Shown here: one piece after another, positions 10,916-18,483 of the stretch
Layout: every line of letters begins with the position of its first letter
Numbering within the stretch: position 1 is the first letter of the stretch
Assembly: GCF_001514145.1 (NCBI RefSeq)
Contig: NZ_KQ948667.1
Location: forward strand, 308,318-372,317
Direction: 5' to 3'
Length of the DNA stretch: 64,000 nt
Source: Streptomyces canus
GTDB taxonomy: Bacteria > Actinomycetota > Actinomycetes > Streptomycetales > Streptomycetaceae
Position numbers and translations under genes: made by a program
The notes under the pieces: generated by a model
Database searches by the model: none
What the model was told of the DNA's origin: nothing
The model's input: the letters and a program-made list of their open reading frames with translations, nothing else

Positions 10916-10958
10916 GGGGCACGGTCAGACCATCCAGCGGTCGGGCCGTGCCCCTTTC
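10916..10958 (+). terminator. terminator of the coiled-coil gene, overlapping the opposite gene
   Basis: GGGGCACGG (10916-10924) pairs perfectly with CCGTGCCCC (10946-10954) and is followed by TTTCC. The hairpin starts 22 bases after the stop at 10894 and lies over the last codons of the minus-strand PH-domain gene, so one sequence serves both convergent genes. Confidence 0.6.
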
Positions 10959-12268
10959 CGTCCCGTCCGCGACCTCTCCGCCTGCGCCTTGAGCAGCTCC
11001 GCGGCCTCCTGGGCGTCCCTCAGGCGGGCCGTGACGGTCTTGTTCGCTCCCGTGTCCACATGGACGTCGGCGACCCGCCACAGCCGCTCCCAGGGCCCTT
11101 GCGTGAGCCGCACGCTCTGGACCTTGGCGTGCGGGACGAGCGCCAAGGTCCGCCGCAGCAGCCCCTGGCGTGCCGCGAACACCGAGTCGGTGACGGCGAG
11201 TCCGTAGCCGCGCCACCACACGGGCACGCACCGGCCGGCCCGCCGCGGGGGCCGCACCAGCGCCGACAGCGGCGGCACGGTCACACCGGGCAGCACACGC
11301 GCGACGACCGCCTCGGCGACCTCGCGGGGAGCGACCGGCACCAGCACGGAGTTGGACGAACCGGCCACGTCCAGTTCGACCCGGACCCAGCCGCGCCGCC
11401 GCCACAGCAGCGGCTCCACGATCCGTACGGTCTGCACCCGCCCCGGCGGCACCGTCTCGTGGCTGCGGTCCAGGAGCCCGTGGTCGATGCGCAGCCCGTC
11501 CGGGGACTCGCCGACCGTCCAGTCGTACTCGCTGACGAACCGCCCCACGCTGCTCGCCCCCGCCGCGCCGAGCAGCGGCAGGGCGGTTGCGAGGACCGTC
11601 CAGACGCTGTGGGTGGCCATCCACAGCAGCGGCGGTACGACGAGGGCGGCGACCAGGCTGCCCCAGGTGGCGCCCGTCAGCACGAGAGAGAGCGCGAGAT
11701 CGCGCGGGGGCGTGTGCAGCAGCTCGCGCGCCGGAGCCTCACCCACCTCGTGCGCGGTCTCGGGAGCGAACCCGGCGGCGCGCGCGAGGAGTTCCGCGCG
11801 CAGAGCCCGAGCCTCGCGCTCCCCGAGGAAGGCCAGTTCGTCCTTCTTGTCGGTGCCCACGACATCGAGCCTGAGCTTCGCGACGCCCGCCACGCGCGCG
11901 AGGAGCGGCTGGGTGACGTCGATCGCCTGGATCCGCTCGAGCCGGATGTGCGCGGTACGCCGGAACAACAGCCCGGTCCGGATGCGCAGTTCCGTGTCGG
12001 TCACCGCGAAGTGGGTGAACCACCAGGTGAGAAAGCCGTACAGGGCGGCGGCCGGGACGACGACGGCGAGCGCGATCAGCAGCGTGGTGGTCGTCAGCCG
12101 GGTCAACTGGCGCTGCGTCTGGTCGGGGTCGTGCACGGCCCACCCGATGACGACGGCGACCGGCGCCCACGCCCGCCTGAGGGGCGTTATGGGATGCAGC
12201 CGCCGCTCGGTGACGGGTTCTTTCTCCGGCTTCTCCTGTACGGCGTCGTCGACGCCCGGAGTCGTCAC
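10925..12268 (-). CDS. PH domain-containing membrane protein (YdbT-like)
   Basis: 447 aa from GTG 12268, whose GTGA overlaps the upstream stop. Two membrane hairpins (about residues 50-85 and 195-240) alternate with bacterial PH (bPH2, PF03703) domains. The repeats are visible as TDTELRIRTGLLFRRTAHIRLERIQAIDVTQPLLAR, in DGLRIDHGLLDRSHETVPPGRVQTVRIVEPLLWR, and near the C-terminus as RQGLLRRTLALVPHAKVQSVRLTQGPWERL. This is the YdbT architecture, with three bPH2 units. Family members sit in the cytoplasmic membrane; in Bacillus ydbST a role in antimicrobial resistance has been suggested. It forms an operon with the YdbS-like gene. Confidence 0.88.
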   Translation of the reverse strand: MTTPGVDDAVQEKPEKEPVTERRLHPITPLRRAWAPVAVVIGWAVHDPDQTQRQLTRLTTTTLLIALAVVVPAAALYGFLTWWFTHFAVTDTELRIRTGLLFRRTAHIRLERIQAIDVTQPLLARVAGVAKLRLDVVGTDKKDELAFLGEREARALRAELLARAAGFAPETAHEVGEAPARELLHTPPRDLALSLVLTGATWGSLVAALVVPPLLWMATHSVWTVLATALPLLGAAGASSVGRFVSEYDWTVGESPDGLRIDHGLLDRSHETVPPGRVQTVRIVEPLLWRRRGWVRVELDVAGSSNSVLVPVAPREVAEAVVARVLPGVTVPPLSALVRPPRRAGRCVPVWWRGYGLAVTDSVFAARQGLLRRTLALVPHAKVQSVRLTQGPWERLWRVADVHVDTGANKTVTARLRDAQEAAELLKAQAERSRTGRKGARPDRWMV

Positions 12269-12768
12269 AGGCCCGCCGATCGGGCCTCGCCGAGTTCGGT
12301 GAGCCGGTCGCGCAGCCGCTCCGCCTCGGCCGGGTCGAGGCCGGGGATGGCAGCGTCGGTCGCCGCGGCCGCCGTGTGCAGCTGGACGCTGGCCAGCCCG
12401 AAGTGCCGCTCCACCGGCCCGGAGGTGACCTCGACCAGCTGCATGCGGCCGTACGGTACGACGGTCTCCTCGCGCCACAGCACGCCCCGGCTGATCAGCA
12501 GGTCGTCGGCGCGCTCGGCGTAGCGCCAGGAGCGCCAGTTGCGGCCGATCATCACCCACCCCCAGCAGATGAGGGCGAGCGGGAGCAGCGCGAAGGCCGC
12601 CCACGCCGGCCCGCACAGCAGCCCGAGCAGCAGCCCCATGGCGACGGCGAGCAGTCCCAGCCACACCACCAGCAACAGCCGTCGCATCCGCAGCAGCCCC
12701 GGCGGCAGCCCGGTCCACACCGGTTCGTCGCCCGCGACCTCAGTGTTCTGCCCGCTCCCCGTCTCCAT
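12265..12768 (-). CDS. PH domain-containing membrane protein (YdbS-like)
   Basis: 167 aa from ATG 12768 (METGSGQN). Two membrane segments (about residues 31-50 and 54-75) precede one bPH2 domain: RADDLLISRGVLWREETVVPYGRMQLVEVTSGPVERHFGLASVQLHTAAA. This is the smaller partner of the YdbS/YdbT pair, translationally coupled to the larger protein. It is divergent from nuoD2 across a 31-base gap that must hold both starts. The open frame extends upstream of 12768, but that extension lies antisense to nuoD2 and has no hallmark. Confidence 0.87.
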   Translation of the reverse strand: METGSGQNTEVAGDEPVWTGLPPGLLRMRRLLLVVWLGLLAVAMGLLLGLLCGPAWAAFALLPLALICWGWVMIGRNWRSWRYAERADDLLISRGVLWREETVVPYGRMQLVEVTSGPVERHFGLASVQLHTAAAATDAAIPGLDPAEAERLRDRLTELGEARSAGL

Positions 12769-12799
12769 GGGGCCAGCGTACGTAGGAGAGACTGTGTCC

Positions 12800-13951
12800 A
12801 TGACTCCTACGACGGAGACCACGGTCGGCATCGGCGGCGCCGCGGAGAGCACCGACATGGTGCTCAACATCGGACCGCAGCACCCGTCCACCCATGGTGT
12901 GCTGCGCCTGAGGCTCGTCCTGGACGGCGAGCGCATCATGAGCGCGGAGCCGGTGATCGGCTATATGCACCGCGGCGCGGAGAAGCTCTTCGAGGCGCGC
13001 GACTACCGCCAGATCATCATGCTCGCCAACCGCCACGACTGGCTGTCGGCCTTCTCCAACGAGCTGGGCGTGGTCCTCGCCGTGGAGCGGATGCTCGGCA
13101 TGGAGGTCCCCACGCGCGCGGTGTGGACGCGCACGCTGCTCGCCGAGCTCAACCGGGTGCTGAACCACCTGATGTTCCTGGGCTCGTACCCGCTGGAGCT
13201 CGGCGGCATCACCCCGGTCTTCTATGCGTTCCGGGAGCGGGAAGTCCTCCAGAACGTCATGGAGGAGGTCTCCGGCGGCCGGATGCACTACATGTTCAAC
13301 CGCGTCGGCGGCCTCAAGGAGGACCTGCCGGCCGGCTGGTCCACGCGCGCGCGTGCCGCCGTCTCCGCCGTGCGCTCGCGCATGGACCGCTTCGACGACC
13401 TGGTGCTCGGCAACGAGATCTTCCGGGGCCGCACCCGGGACGTGGGCGTCCTCGCGCCCGAGGCCGTCCACGCGTACGGCGTCAGCGGGCCCATCGCGCG
13501 TGCCTCGGGCGTCGACTTCGACCTGCGCCGCGACGAGCCGTACCTCGGCTACGGAGAGCTCCAGGACACGCTGAAGGTGGTCACACGCGAGGAGGGCGAC
13601 TGCCTCGCCCGCTTCGAGGTCCTCCTGGAGCAGACCCACAACGCCCTCGACCTCGCCGACGCCTGCCTGGACCGGCTCGCCGAGCTGCCGCCCGGACCGA
13701 TCAACCAGCGGCTCCCCAAGGTCCTGAAGGCGCCCGAGGGGCACACGTACGCGTGGACCGAGAACCCGCTCGGCATCAACGGCTACTACCTCGTCAGCAA
13801 GGGCGAGAAGACCCCGTACCGGCTGAAGCTGCGCTCGGCCTCGTACAACAACATCCAGGCCCTGGTCGAGCTGTTGCCGGGCACGCTGGTCGCGGACATG
13901 GTGGCGATCCTGGGATCACTGTTCTTCGTGGTCGGGGACATCGACAAGTAG
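12800..13951 (+). CDS. nuoD2: NADH-quinone oxidoreductase subunit D paralogue (NuoD2)
   Basis: 383 aa, full length for the 49-kDa/NuoD family: GPQHPSTHGVLRLRL, GYMHRGAEKLFE, LNRVLNHLMFLGSY and the C-terminal VVGDIDK. In complex I this subunit forms the quinone pocket with NuoB. It stands alone here without other nuo genes. The start is ATG 12800, or in-frame GTG 12794, behind AGGAG at 12784. The quinone-contact Tyr of the family (bovine Tyr108) aligns with Trp81, and Asp160 aligns with a Glu, so quinone chemistry may be altered or lost. The 3' end overlaps the convergent methyltransferase gene by 36 bases. Confidence 0.92.
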   Translation: MTPTTETTVGIGGAAESTDMVLNIGPQHPSTHGVLRLRLVLDGERIMSAEPVIGYMHRGAEKLFEARDYRQIIMLANRHDWLSAFSNELGVVLAVERMLGMEVPTRAVWTRTLLAELNRVLNHLMFLGSYPLELGGITPVFYAFREREVLQNVMEEVSGGRMHYMFNRVGGLKEDLPAGWSTRARAAVSAVRSRMDRFDDLVLGNEIFRGRTRDVGVLAPEAVHAYGVSGPIARASGVDFDLRRDEPYLGYGELQDTLKVVTREEGDCLARFEVLLEQTHNALDLADACLDRLAELPPGPINQRLPKVLKAPEGHTYAWTENPLGINGYYLVSKGEKTPYRLKLRSASYNNIQALVELLPGTLVADMVAILGSLFFVVGDIDK

Positions 13952-14980
13952 GCCGGCGAGCGGCCCGTCGAGGGGCGCGTCCGGAATTCCGACGGACAGG
14001 CCCACGGGCTGGAGCAGCCAGCCGAAGTCGCCGAGGCCGCCCGCCGCGGTGAGCTCGGCGGCCTCTCCGGCACGCGCGAGGGCGCGTACGTACTCCGTGG
14101 GCCGCGTGGACGCGAGCGTGAGCGGGGGGCGTGCGCCCGCGATGCCCAGGGCGCGCAGCGCATCGCGTTGGGTGAGCACGCGCCCTCCGGGGAGCGCGCA
14201 CGCGTCCAGCGCCACATGGGCCGTGAGGTCGCACGACCCGTCCGGTACGGGGGCCGTCTCGCGCCCTTCACGGAAACCGGTGAGTGTCCCGAACAGGGGG
14301 CGTGAGGATGCCGTGTGCGCGTAGTCGACGGCGACCGCGAGCCCTCCCTCCACCGCGGCGACCACCGACGCCCACGCCTCGTCCCGGGGCAGACCGATCT
14401 CGGCCCGCAGCCCCTCCTCGGGCGGCAGCGGCCACCACCGGTCCAGCCACTCGGCGTCCGCCCCGGCGACCGGTTCCCCGAGACGCTCGCGACCGTCCCG
14501 TCGTACGAGCACCTGTCGTGGGACGCCCGAGGCGTCCGTCTCGGCGATCTCCACGGGTACGTTGTCCAGCCATTCGTTGGCGAACAGCAGCCCGGTGATG
14601 TTCTTCGGTGGCCCGGTCAGCCACTCGATCCGGTGATCGAGGGCCTCGGGGCGGTCGGCGATCTCGACGGCGTACGCGCGCGTGCGGGCGGCCACGTCGG
14701 CGGGCAGGGCGGTGAGGACGCCGGTGGCCAACTCGCCCCGCCCCGCGGCCATGTCGACGAAGTCGAGCCGTGCGGGCCGCCCGAGCGCCTCGTCGATGCG
14801 GCACAGCAGCCGGGCCACGGCCTCGGCGAACAACGGCGAGGCGTGCACGGACGTACGGAAGTGCCCGGCCGGGCCCTCCGGCCTGAGGTAGAAGCCGTCA
14901 GGGCCGTAGAGGGCGGCCTCGGTGGCGGCCCGCCAGCCGCTCCAGTCGCCTGTCGGCCCGGCCGTCGTGTCATCGGTCAC
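13916..14980 (-). CDS. SAM-dependent methyltransferase, MidA/NDUFAF7 family
   Basis: 354 aa. The pattern follows PF02636: an N-terminal YGPDGFYLRPEGPAGHFRTSVHASPLFAEAVARLL, the SAM-binding DMAAGRGELATGVL, then FANEWLDNVPVEI, which is the family hallmark (NE-LDN-P). AVDYAHT and DLTAHVALDA also match the family. The eukaryotic homologue NDUFAF7 dimethylates an arginine of the NuoD orthologue NDUFS2 during complex I assembly. This gene converges on and overlaps nuoD2, a strong hint that NuoD2 is its substrate, though that is inference. The family call is well supported. Confidence 0.85.
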   Translation of the reverse strand: MTDDTTAGPTGDWSGWRAATEAALYGPDGFYLRPEGPAGHFRTSVHASPLFAEAVARLLCRIDEALGRPARLDFVDMAAGRGELATGVLTALPADVAARTRAYAVEIADRPEALDHRIEWLTGPPKNITGLLFANEWLDNVPVEIAETDASGVPRQVLVRRDGRERLGEPVAGADAEWLDRWWPLPPEEGLRAEIGLPRDEAWASVVAAVEGGLAVAVDYAHTASSRPLFGTLTGFREGRETAPVPDGSCDLTAHVALDACALPGGRVLTQRDALRALGIAGARPPLTLASTRPTEYVRALARAGEAAELTAAGGLGDFGWLLQPVGLSVGIPDAPLDGPLAGLLVDVPDHEEQ

Positions 14981-15098
14981 GCCGTCAGGCTAGGCGCACG
15001 GGGGAAGGGGGCCTCCACCTTGGGGAGTACGCGCGGGCGGTACGGATCGGTCCTCCGGTTGACCCCTGCACACATCACGCTTCCCTACGCTGGGTTAC

Positions 15099-16301
15099 GT
15101 GCAGCGCCTCTATGACTTCCTCCGCAGGCACCCGACAGGGGTGGACGTCTTCTGGGCCGTCTTCCTGTTCGGGATCTCGCTCGCGAGCGAAACCGCCCGT
15201 GGGGAGTCCCAGGGGACCGAGTCCCCGTGGGCGATCGTGCCGATCGTCCTGCTGTTGTGCCTGGTGATAGCGCTGCGCAGGCGCATGCCGGAGCGCATGC
15301 TGCTGCTGGCCGTCGGGCTCGGCGTGGTGCAGCTCGCGCTGGACGTGGAGACCACGAGCGCCGACTTCGCCTTCCTGGTGATCGTCTACACGGTGGCCGC
15401 CACGGGCGCTCGCTGGGCCTCCCGGCTGGCGCTGACGATCGGCCTGTGCGCGGCCCCCGTCGCGCAGCTGCGCTGGCCGAACGAGCACTCCGGCGTCCTC
15501 GGCAATGTCGCGATCATGATCTTTCAGACCGTGCCGTTCGCCCTGGCCTGGGTGCTCGGCGACTCGATCCGCACCCGGCGCGCGTACTTCGCGCAGCTGG
15601 AGGAGCGCAACGCGCGCCTGGAGAAGGAGCGCGAGGCGCAGGCGAAGGTCGCCGTCGCCGCCGAGCGCGCCAGGATCGCCCGCGAGCTGCACGATGTCGT
15701 CGCTCACAACGTGTCCGTCATGGTCGTCCAGGCCGACGGTGCCGCCTATGTCCTCGACGCCGCGCCCGACCAGGCCAAGAAGGCACTGGAGACCATCTCC
15801 TCCACCGGCCGCCAGGCGCTCGCCGAGATGCGCCGCCTGCTGGGCGTGCTGCGCACCGGCGAGCACCAGGAGGGCGGCGAGTACGTCCCGCAGCCCGACG
15901 TCGAGCAGATCGAGGACCTCGTCGAGCAGTGCCGCGGATCCGGCCTCCCCGTCGACTTCAAGATCGAGGGCACGCCGCGCCAGCTGCCCAGCGGCGTCGA
16001 GCTCACGGCGTACCGCATCGTGCAGGAGGCGCTCACCAACACGCGCAAACACGGCGGCCCGAACGCGGGCGCGAGCGTGCGCCTGGTCTACTTCGACGAC
16101 GGCCTCGGCCTGCTCGTCGAGGACGACGGCAAGGGCGCTCCGCACGAGCTGTACGAGGAGGGCGGCGCCGACGGTGCGGGCCACGGCCTGATCGGCATGC
16201 GCGAGCGCGTCGGTATGGTCGGCGGCACCCTGGACGCGGGTCCCCGCCCCGGCGGAGGATTCCGCATCAGTGCGCTGCTGCCGCTCAAACCAGCGCATTG
16301 A
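15099..16301 (+). CDS. sensor histidine kinase, NarL-type (HisKA_3)
   Basis: 400 aa from GTG 15099; TACGCT begins 12 bases upstream, so the transcript may be leaderless. About five membrane segments fill residues 15-160 with no large extracytoplasmic loop, followed by a coiled linker. The DHp motif ERARIARELHDVVAHNVSVMVVQADGA carries the phospho-accepting His. The ATPase domain shows AYRIVQEALTNTRKHG and a glycine-rich GHGLIGMRERV. The lack of a sensor loop suggests detection within the membrane. The partner response regulator follows 81 bases downstream. The ligand is unknown. Confidence 0.93.
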   Translation: MQRLYDFLRRHPTGVDVFWAVFLFGISLASETARGESQGTESPWAIVPIVLLLCLVIALRRRMPERMLLLAVGLGVVQLALDVETTSADFAFLVIVYTVAATGARWASRLALTIGLCAAPVAQLRWPNEHSGVLGNVAIMIFQTVPFALAWVLGDSIRTRRAYFAQLEERNARLEKEREAQAKVAVAAERARIARELHDVVAHNVSVMVVQADGAAYVLDAAPDQAKKALETISSTGRQALAEMRRLLGVLRTGEHQEGGEYVPQPDVEQIEDLVEQCRGSGLPVDFKIEGTPRQLPSGVELTAYRIVQEALTNTRKHGGPNAGASVRLVYFDDGLGLLVEDDGKGAPHELYEEGGADGAGHGLIGMRERVGMVGGTLDAGPRPGGGFRISALLPLKPAH

Positions 16302-16382
16302 CGCCGACGCACGCCCCCTGTTGACACCTGTCACGCCCCCTGGCGACCTGCCGTACGACCCCGAGGAAACGGAAGAGGACCG

Positions 16383-17054
16383 ATGACGATCCGCGTGATG
16401 CTCGTCGATGACCAGGTGCTGCTGCGCACCGGGTTCCGGATGGTGCTCGCAGCCCAGCCGGACATGGAGGTCGTCGCGGAGGCGGGGGACGGGGTGGAGG
16501 CGCTCCAGGTGCTGCGCTCGACCGCCGTGGACGTCGTCCTGATGGACGTGCGCATGCCGAAGCTCGACGGTGTCGAGGCCACCCGCCGCATCTGCTCGGA
16601 GCCCGAACCGCCGAAGGTGCTGATCCTGACCACCTTCGACCTGGACGAGTACGCCTTCTCCGGGCTGAAGGCGGGGGCCTCCGGCTTCATGCTCAAGGAC
16701 GTGCCGCCCGGCGAGCTGCTCACCGCGATCCGCTCCGTGCACAGCGGCGACGCCGTGGTCGCCCCCTCGACGACCCGGCGCCTGCTCGACCGGTTCGCGC
16801 CCATGCTGCCCGCCACCGGCAAGGAGCCCCAGCACAAGGAGCTGGAGCGGCTCACCGGCCGCGAGCGCGAGGTCATGGTGCTGGTCGCACAGGGGCTCTC
16901 CAACGGCGAGATCGCGGCCCGGCTGGTGCTGTCCGAGGCGACGGTGAAGACCCATGTCGGCCGCATCCTGACCAAGCTGGGCCTCAGGGACCGGGTGCAG
17001 GTGGTGGTCCTCGCCTACGAAACGGGGCTGGTGCGCGCGGGCGGGCACGGCTGA
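16383..17054 (+). CDS. response regulator, NarL/LuxR family
   Basis: 223 aa. The receiver domain has the acidic pocket DDQ near residue 10, the phospho-acceptor Asp in DVVLMDVRMPKLDG and the switch Lys in GASGFMLKDVPPGELL. The C-terminal LuxR helix-turn-helix reads LTGREREVMVLVAQGLSNGEIAARLVLSEATVKTHVGRILTKLGLRDRVQ. GGAAGAGGA precedes the ATG. It is the cognate of the kinase just upstream; targets cannot be read from the window. Confidence 0.95.
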   Translation: MTIRVMLVDDQVLLRTGFRMVLAAQPDMEVVAEAGDGVEALQVLRSTAVDVVLMDVRMPKLDGVEATRRICSEPEPPKVLILTTFDLDEYAFSGLKAGASGFMLKDVPPGELLTAIRSVHSGDAVVAPSTTRRLLDRFAPMLPATGKEPQHKELERLTGREREVMVLVAQGLSNGEIAARLVLSEATVKTHVGRILTKLGLRDRVQVVVLAYETGLVRAGGHG

Positions 17055-17073
17055 GCCACGGCTCGGCCGGGGG

Positions 17074-18180
17074 CTACCTCAATATCCCTTCGAGGAAGTC
17101 GCTGCCGAGCCGCGCCACCACGGTGACGTCCAGCTGGTGCAGGACGTACCGGCCGCGACGGCGGGTGGTGATCAGGCCCGCCTTCTTCAGGACGCTCAGG
17201 TGCCGGGATATCTCCGGGGCGGTCATGCCGTGCACCTGGGCGAGCTCGCTCGTGGTGCGGGCGCTGCGGGCCAGATGGCGGCACAGTCGCATCCGGACGG
17301 GGTGGGAGAGTGCGGTCAGCCGCAGGGCCAGCTGCTCGACCGAGGGCGGGCAGGCGAGCTCGGGGGAGCCGACGGGGTAGTGCAGGGCGGGCTGCCAGCC
17401 GTACCGGTGCAGGACGCTCAGGTGCGGCCAGCCCAGGCTCGTGGGGATCAGCAGCAGACCGCCCTCCGCCGTGGCGCTGCGTCCGATGCCCAGCTTGTCG
17501 ACCGTGATGCGGCCCTCCGCCTCGTCGAGCGTGACCGCCGGCGACACCGCGGTGAGCGCCTCCGCGAGGCCCTTGCGGCGCAGCAGGTCCGTCTTGTGGC
17601 GGGCGTCCGCCGCGAGCTGGTGGCGCAGCCGCGACCAGGTGTCCGCGAAGAACGCCTCGTCGCAGTCCTCCACGAACTGCCGGAACCAGGCCCGGATCCG
17701 CGGCGGGTCGCCCAGCAGCCGCTCGGCGAACCGCACCTGTTGGGGTCCGCGGGACGCGGCCAGCTCCAGGGCACGCCGGTGCAACGCGCTGTCGGAGAGC
17801 ACACTCGGGCCCTGCGAGGAATACGGCATCGCGCAGGTGAACTCCAGGGCCGCGTCCACGAACTGCTCGTCCGTCAGCTTGTCGAGCAGGTCCAGATCCT
17901 CGGCGATGGAGGCCCCGGGGAGCGTGGTCCGGCCCGTGATGCCGGCGAAGGGCATGAACAGGTCCGAGAACGTCGTCCGCCACAGGAAGTCCGCCTCGCA
18001 CATCCGGTCGGCCAGATGCGGGTCGAGCCGGGCGGTCACGCCGGTCACCCAGGCCTGCAGCCCCGGATGGTGCCCCGGCTCGGCCAGCGCGTGCAGCGCC
18101 ATGCCGAGCTCGGCCAGGGGCGAGGGCACGACGGCCACCCTCTCCGGCCGCAGCCCCGCGATGTCGATGCGCACGCTCAT
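17074..18180 (-). CDS. ArsR-like winged-helix regulator with DUF5937-type N-terminal domain
   Basis: 368 aa from ATG 18180 (MSVRIDIAGL). The C-terminal 90 residues are an ArsR-type HTH: LRLTALSHPVRMRLCRHLARSARTTSELAQVHGMTAPEISRHLSVLKKAGLITTRRRGRYVLHQLD. The N-terminal 260 residues, starting IAGLRPERVAVVPSPLAELGMALHAL, match the long actinobacterial DUF5937 fusion and probably sense a ligand. No metal-binding cysteine box is apparent. A TTGACGG-N3-CCGTCAA dyad 42 bases upstream of the start is a good candidate for its own operator. A small divergent reading frame begins on the other side of that dyad. Confidence 0.88.
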   Translation of the reverse strand: MSVRIDIAGLRPERVAVVPSPLAELGMALHALAEPGHHPGLQAWVTGVTARLDPHLADRMCEADFLWRTTFSDLFMPFAGITGRTTLPGASIAEDLDLLDKLTDEQFVDAALEFTCAMPYSSQGPSVLSDSALHRRALELAASRGPQQVRFAERLLGDPPRIRAWFRQFVEDCDEAFFADTWSRLRHQLAADARHKTDLLRRKGLAEALTAVSPAVTLDEAEGRITVDKLGIGRSATAEGGLLLIPTSLGWPHLSVLHRYGWQPALHYPVGSPELACPPSVEQLALRLTALSHPVRMRLCRHLARSARTTSELAQVHGMTAPEISRHLSVLKKAGLITTRRRGRYVLHQLDVTVVARLGSDFLEGILR

Positions 18181-18221
18181 GACGTCATGGTGCACCCCGC
18201 CACTGACAACGCCGTCCCCGA

Positions 18222-18238
18222 TTGACGGCGGCCGTCAA
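18222..18238. promoter_or_regulatory. inverted repeat TTGACGG-CGG-CCGTCAA, candidate ArsR-like operator
   Basis: Seven-base perfect arms with a three-base spacer lie in the 98-base gap between the divergent starts at 18180 (minus) and 18279 (plus). The left arm also spells a TTGACG -35 hexamer, so binding would block a promoter. Assignment to the adjacent regulator is inference. Confidence 0.5.
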
Positions 18239-18278
18239 CCGACGCGACGCGGCTCCCGCGGCGGCGCAGCCTGGGGTC

Positions 18279-18483
18279 ATGAGCGTCACCCAGCAGCACC
18301 TTCTCGACACGTACCGCGCCCGGCACCTCGGCAGCCCCGTCCCGCCGGCGCCCGGCACCCAGGACGTGCGGGTCGTGCGCCAACTGCGCGAACACCGGCG
18401 GTTCCTGGCGGCGCCGGCGGAGCGGCCGGCCCAGGGGCGGATGCGGGACGCGCCGCCCCAGCCGCCGACCCGCTATCCGCTGA
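18279..18483 (+). CDS. possible small protein, 3' end unresolved or frameshifted
   Basis: ATG 18279 opens a frame with good Streptomyces codon bias: MSVTQQHLLDTYRARHLG, then PVPPAPGTQDVRVVRQLREHRRF and AERPAQGRMR. This resembles small uncharacterised Streptomyces proteins of about 70 aa, from memory. The literal frame does not stop before running antisense through the aldolase gene (it stays open to 18971). A TGA at 18481-18483 lies in the +1 frame, which would give about the expected length. Either the gene is frameshifted, or its end has drifted into the convergent neighbour. The divergent arrangement with a dyad supports a real gene. Confidence 0.35.

Noticed and set aside
15075..17048. 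A 657-codon minus-strand frame opposite the two-component genes
   Set aside because: Shadow of two real genes; low-complexity Gln/His/Arg/Gly composition and it crosses both genes and their gap.
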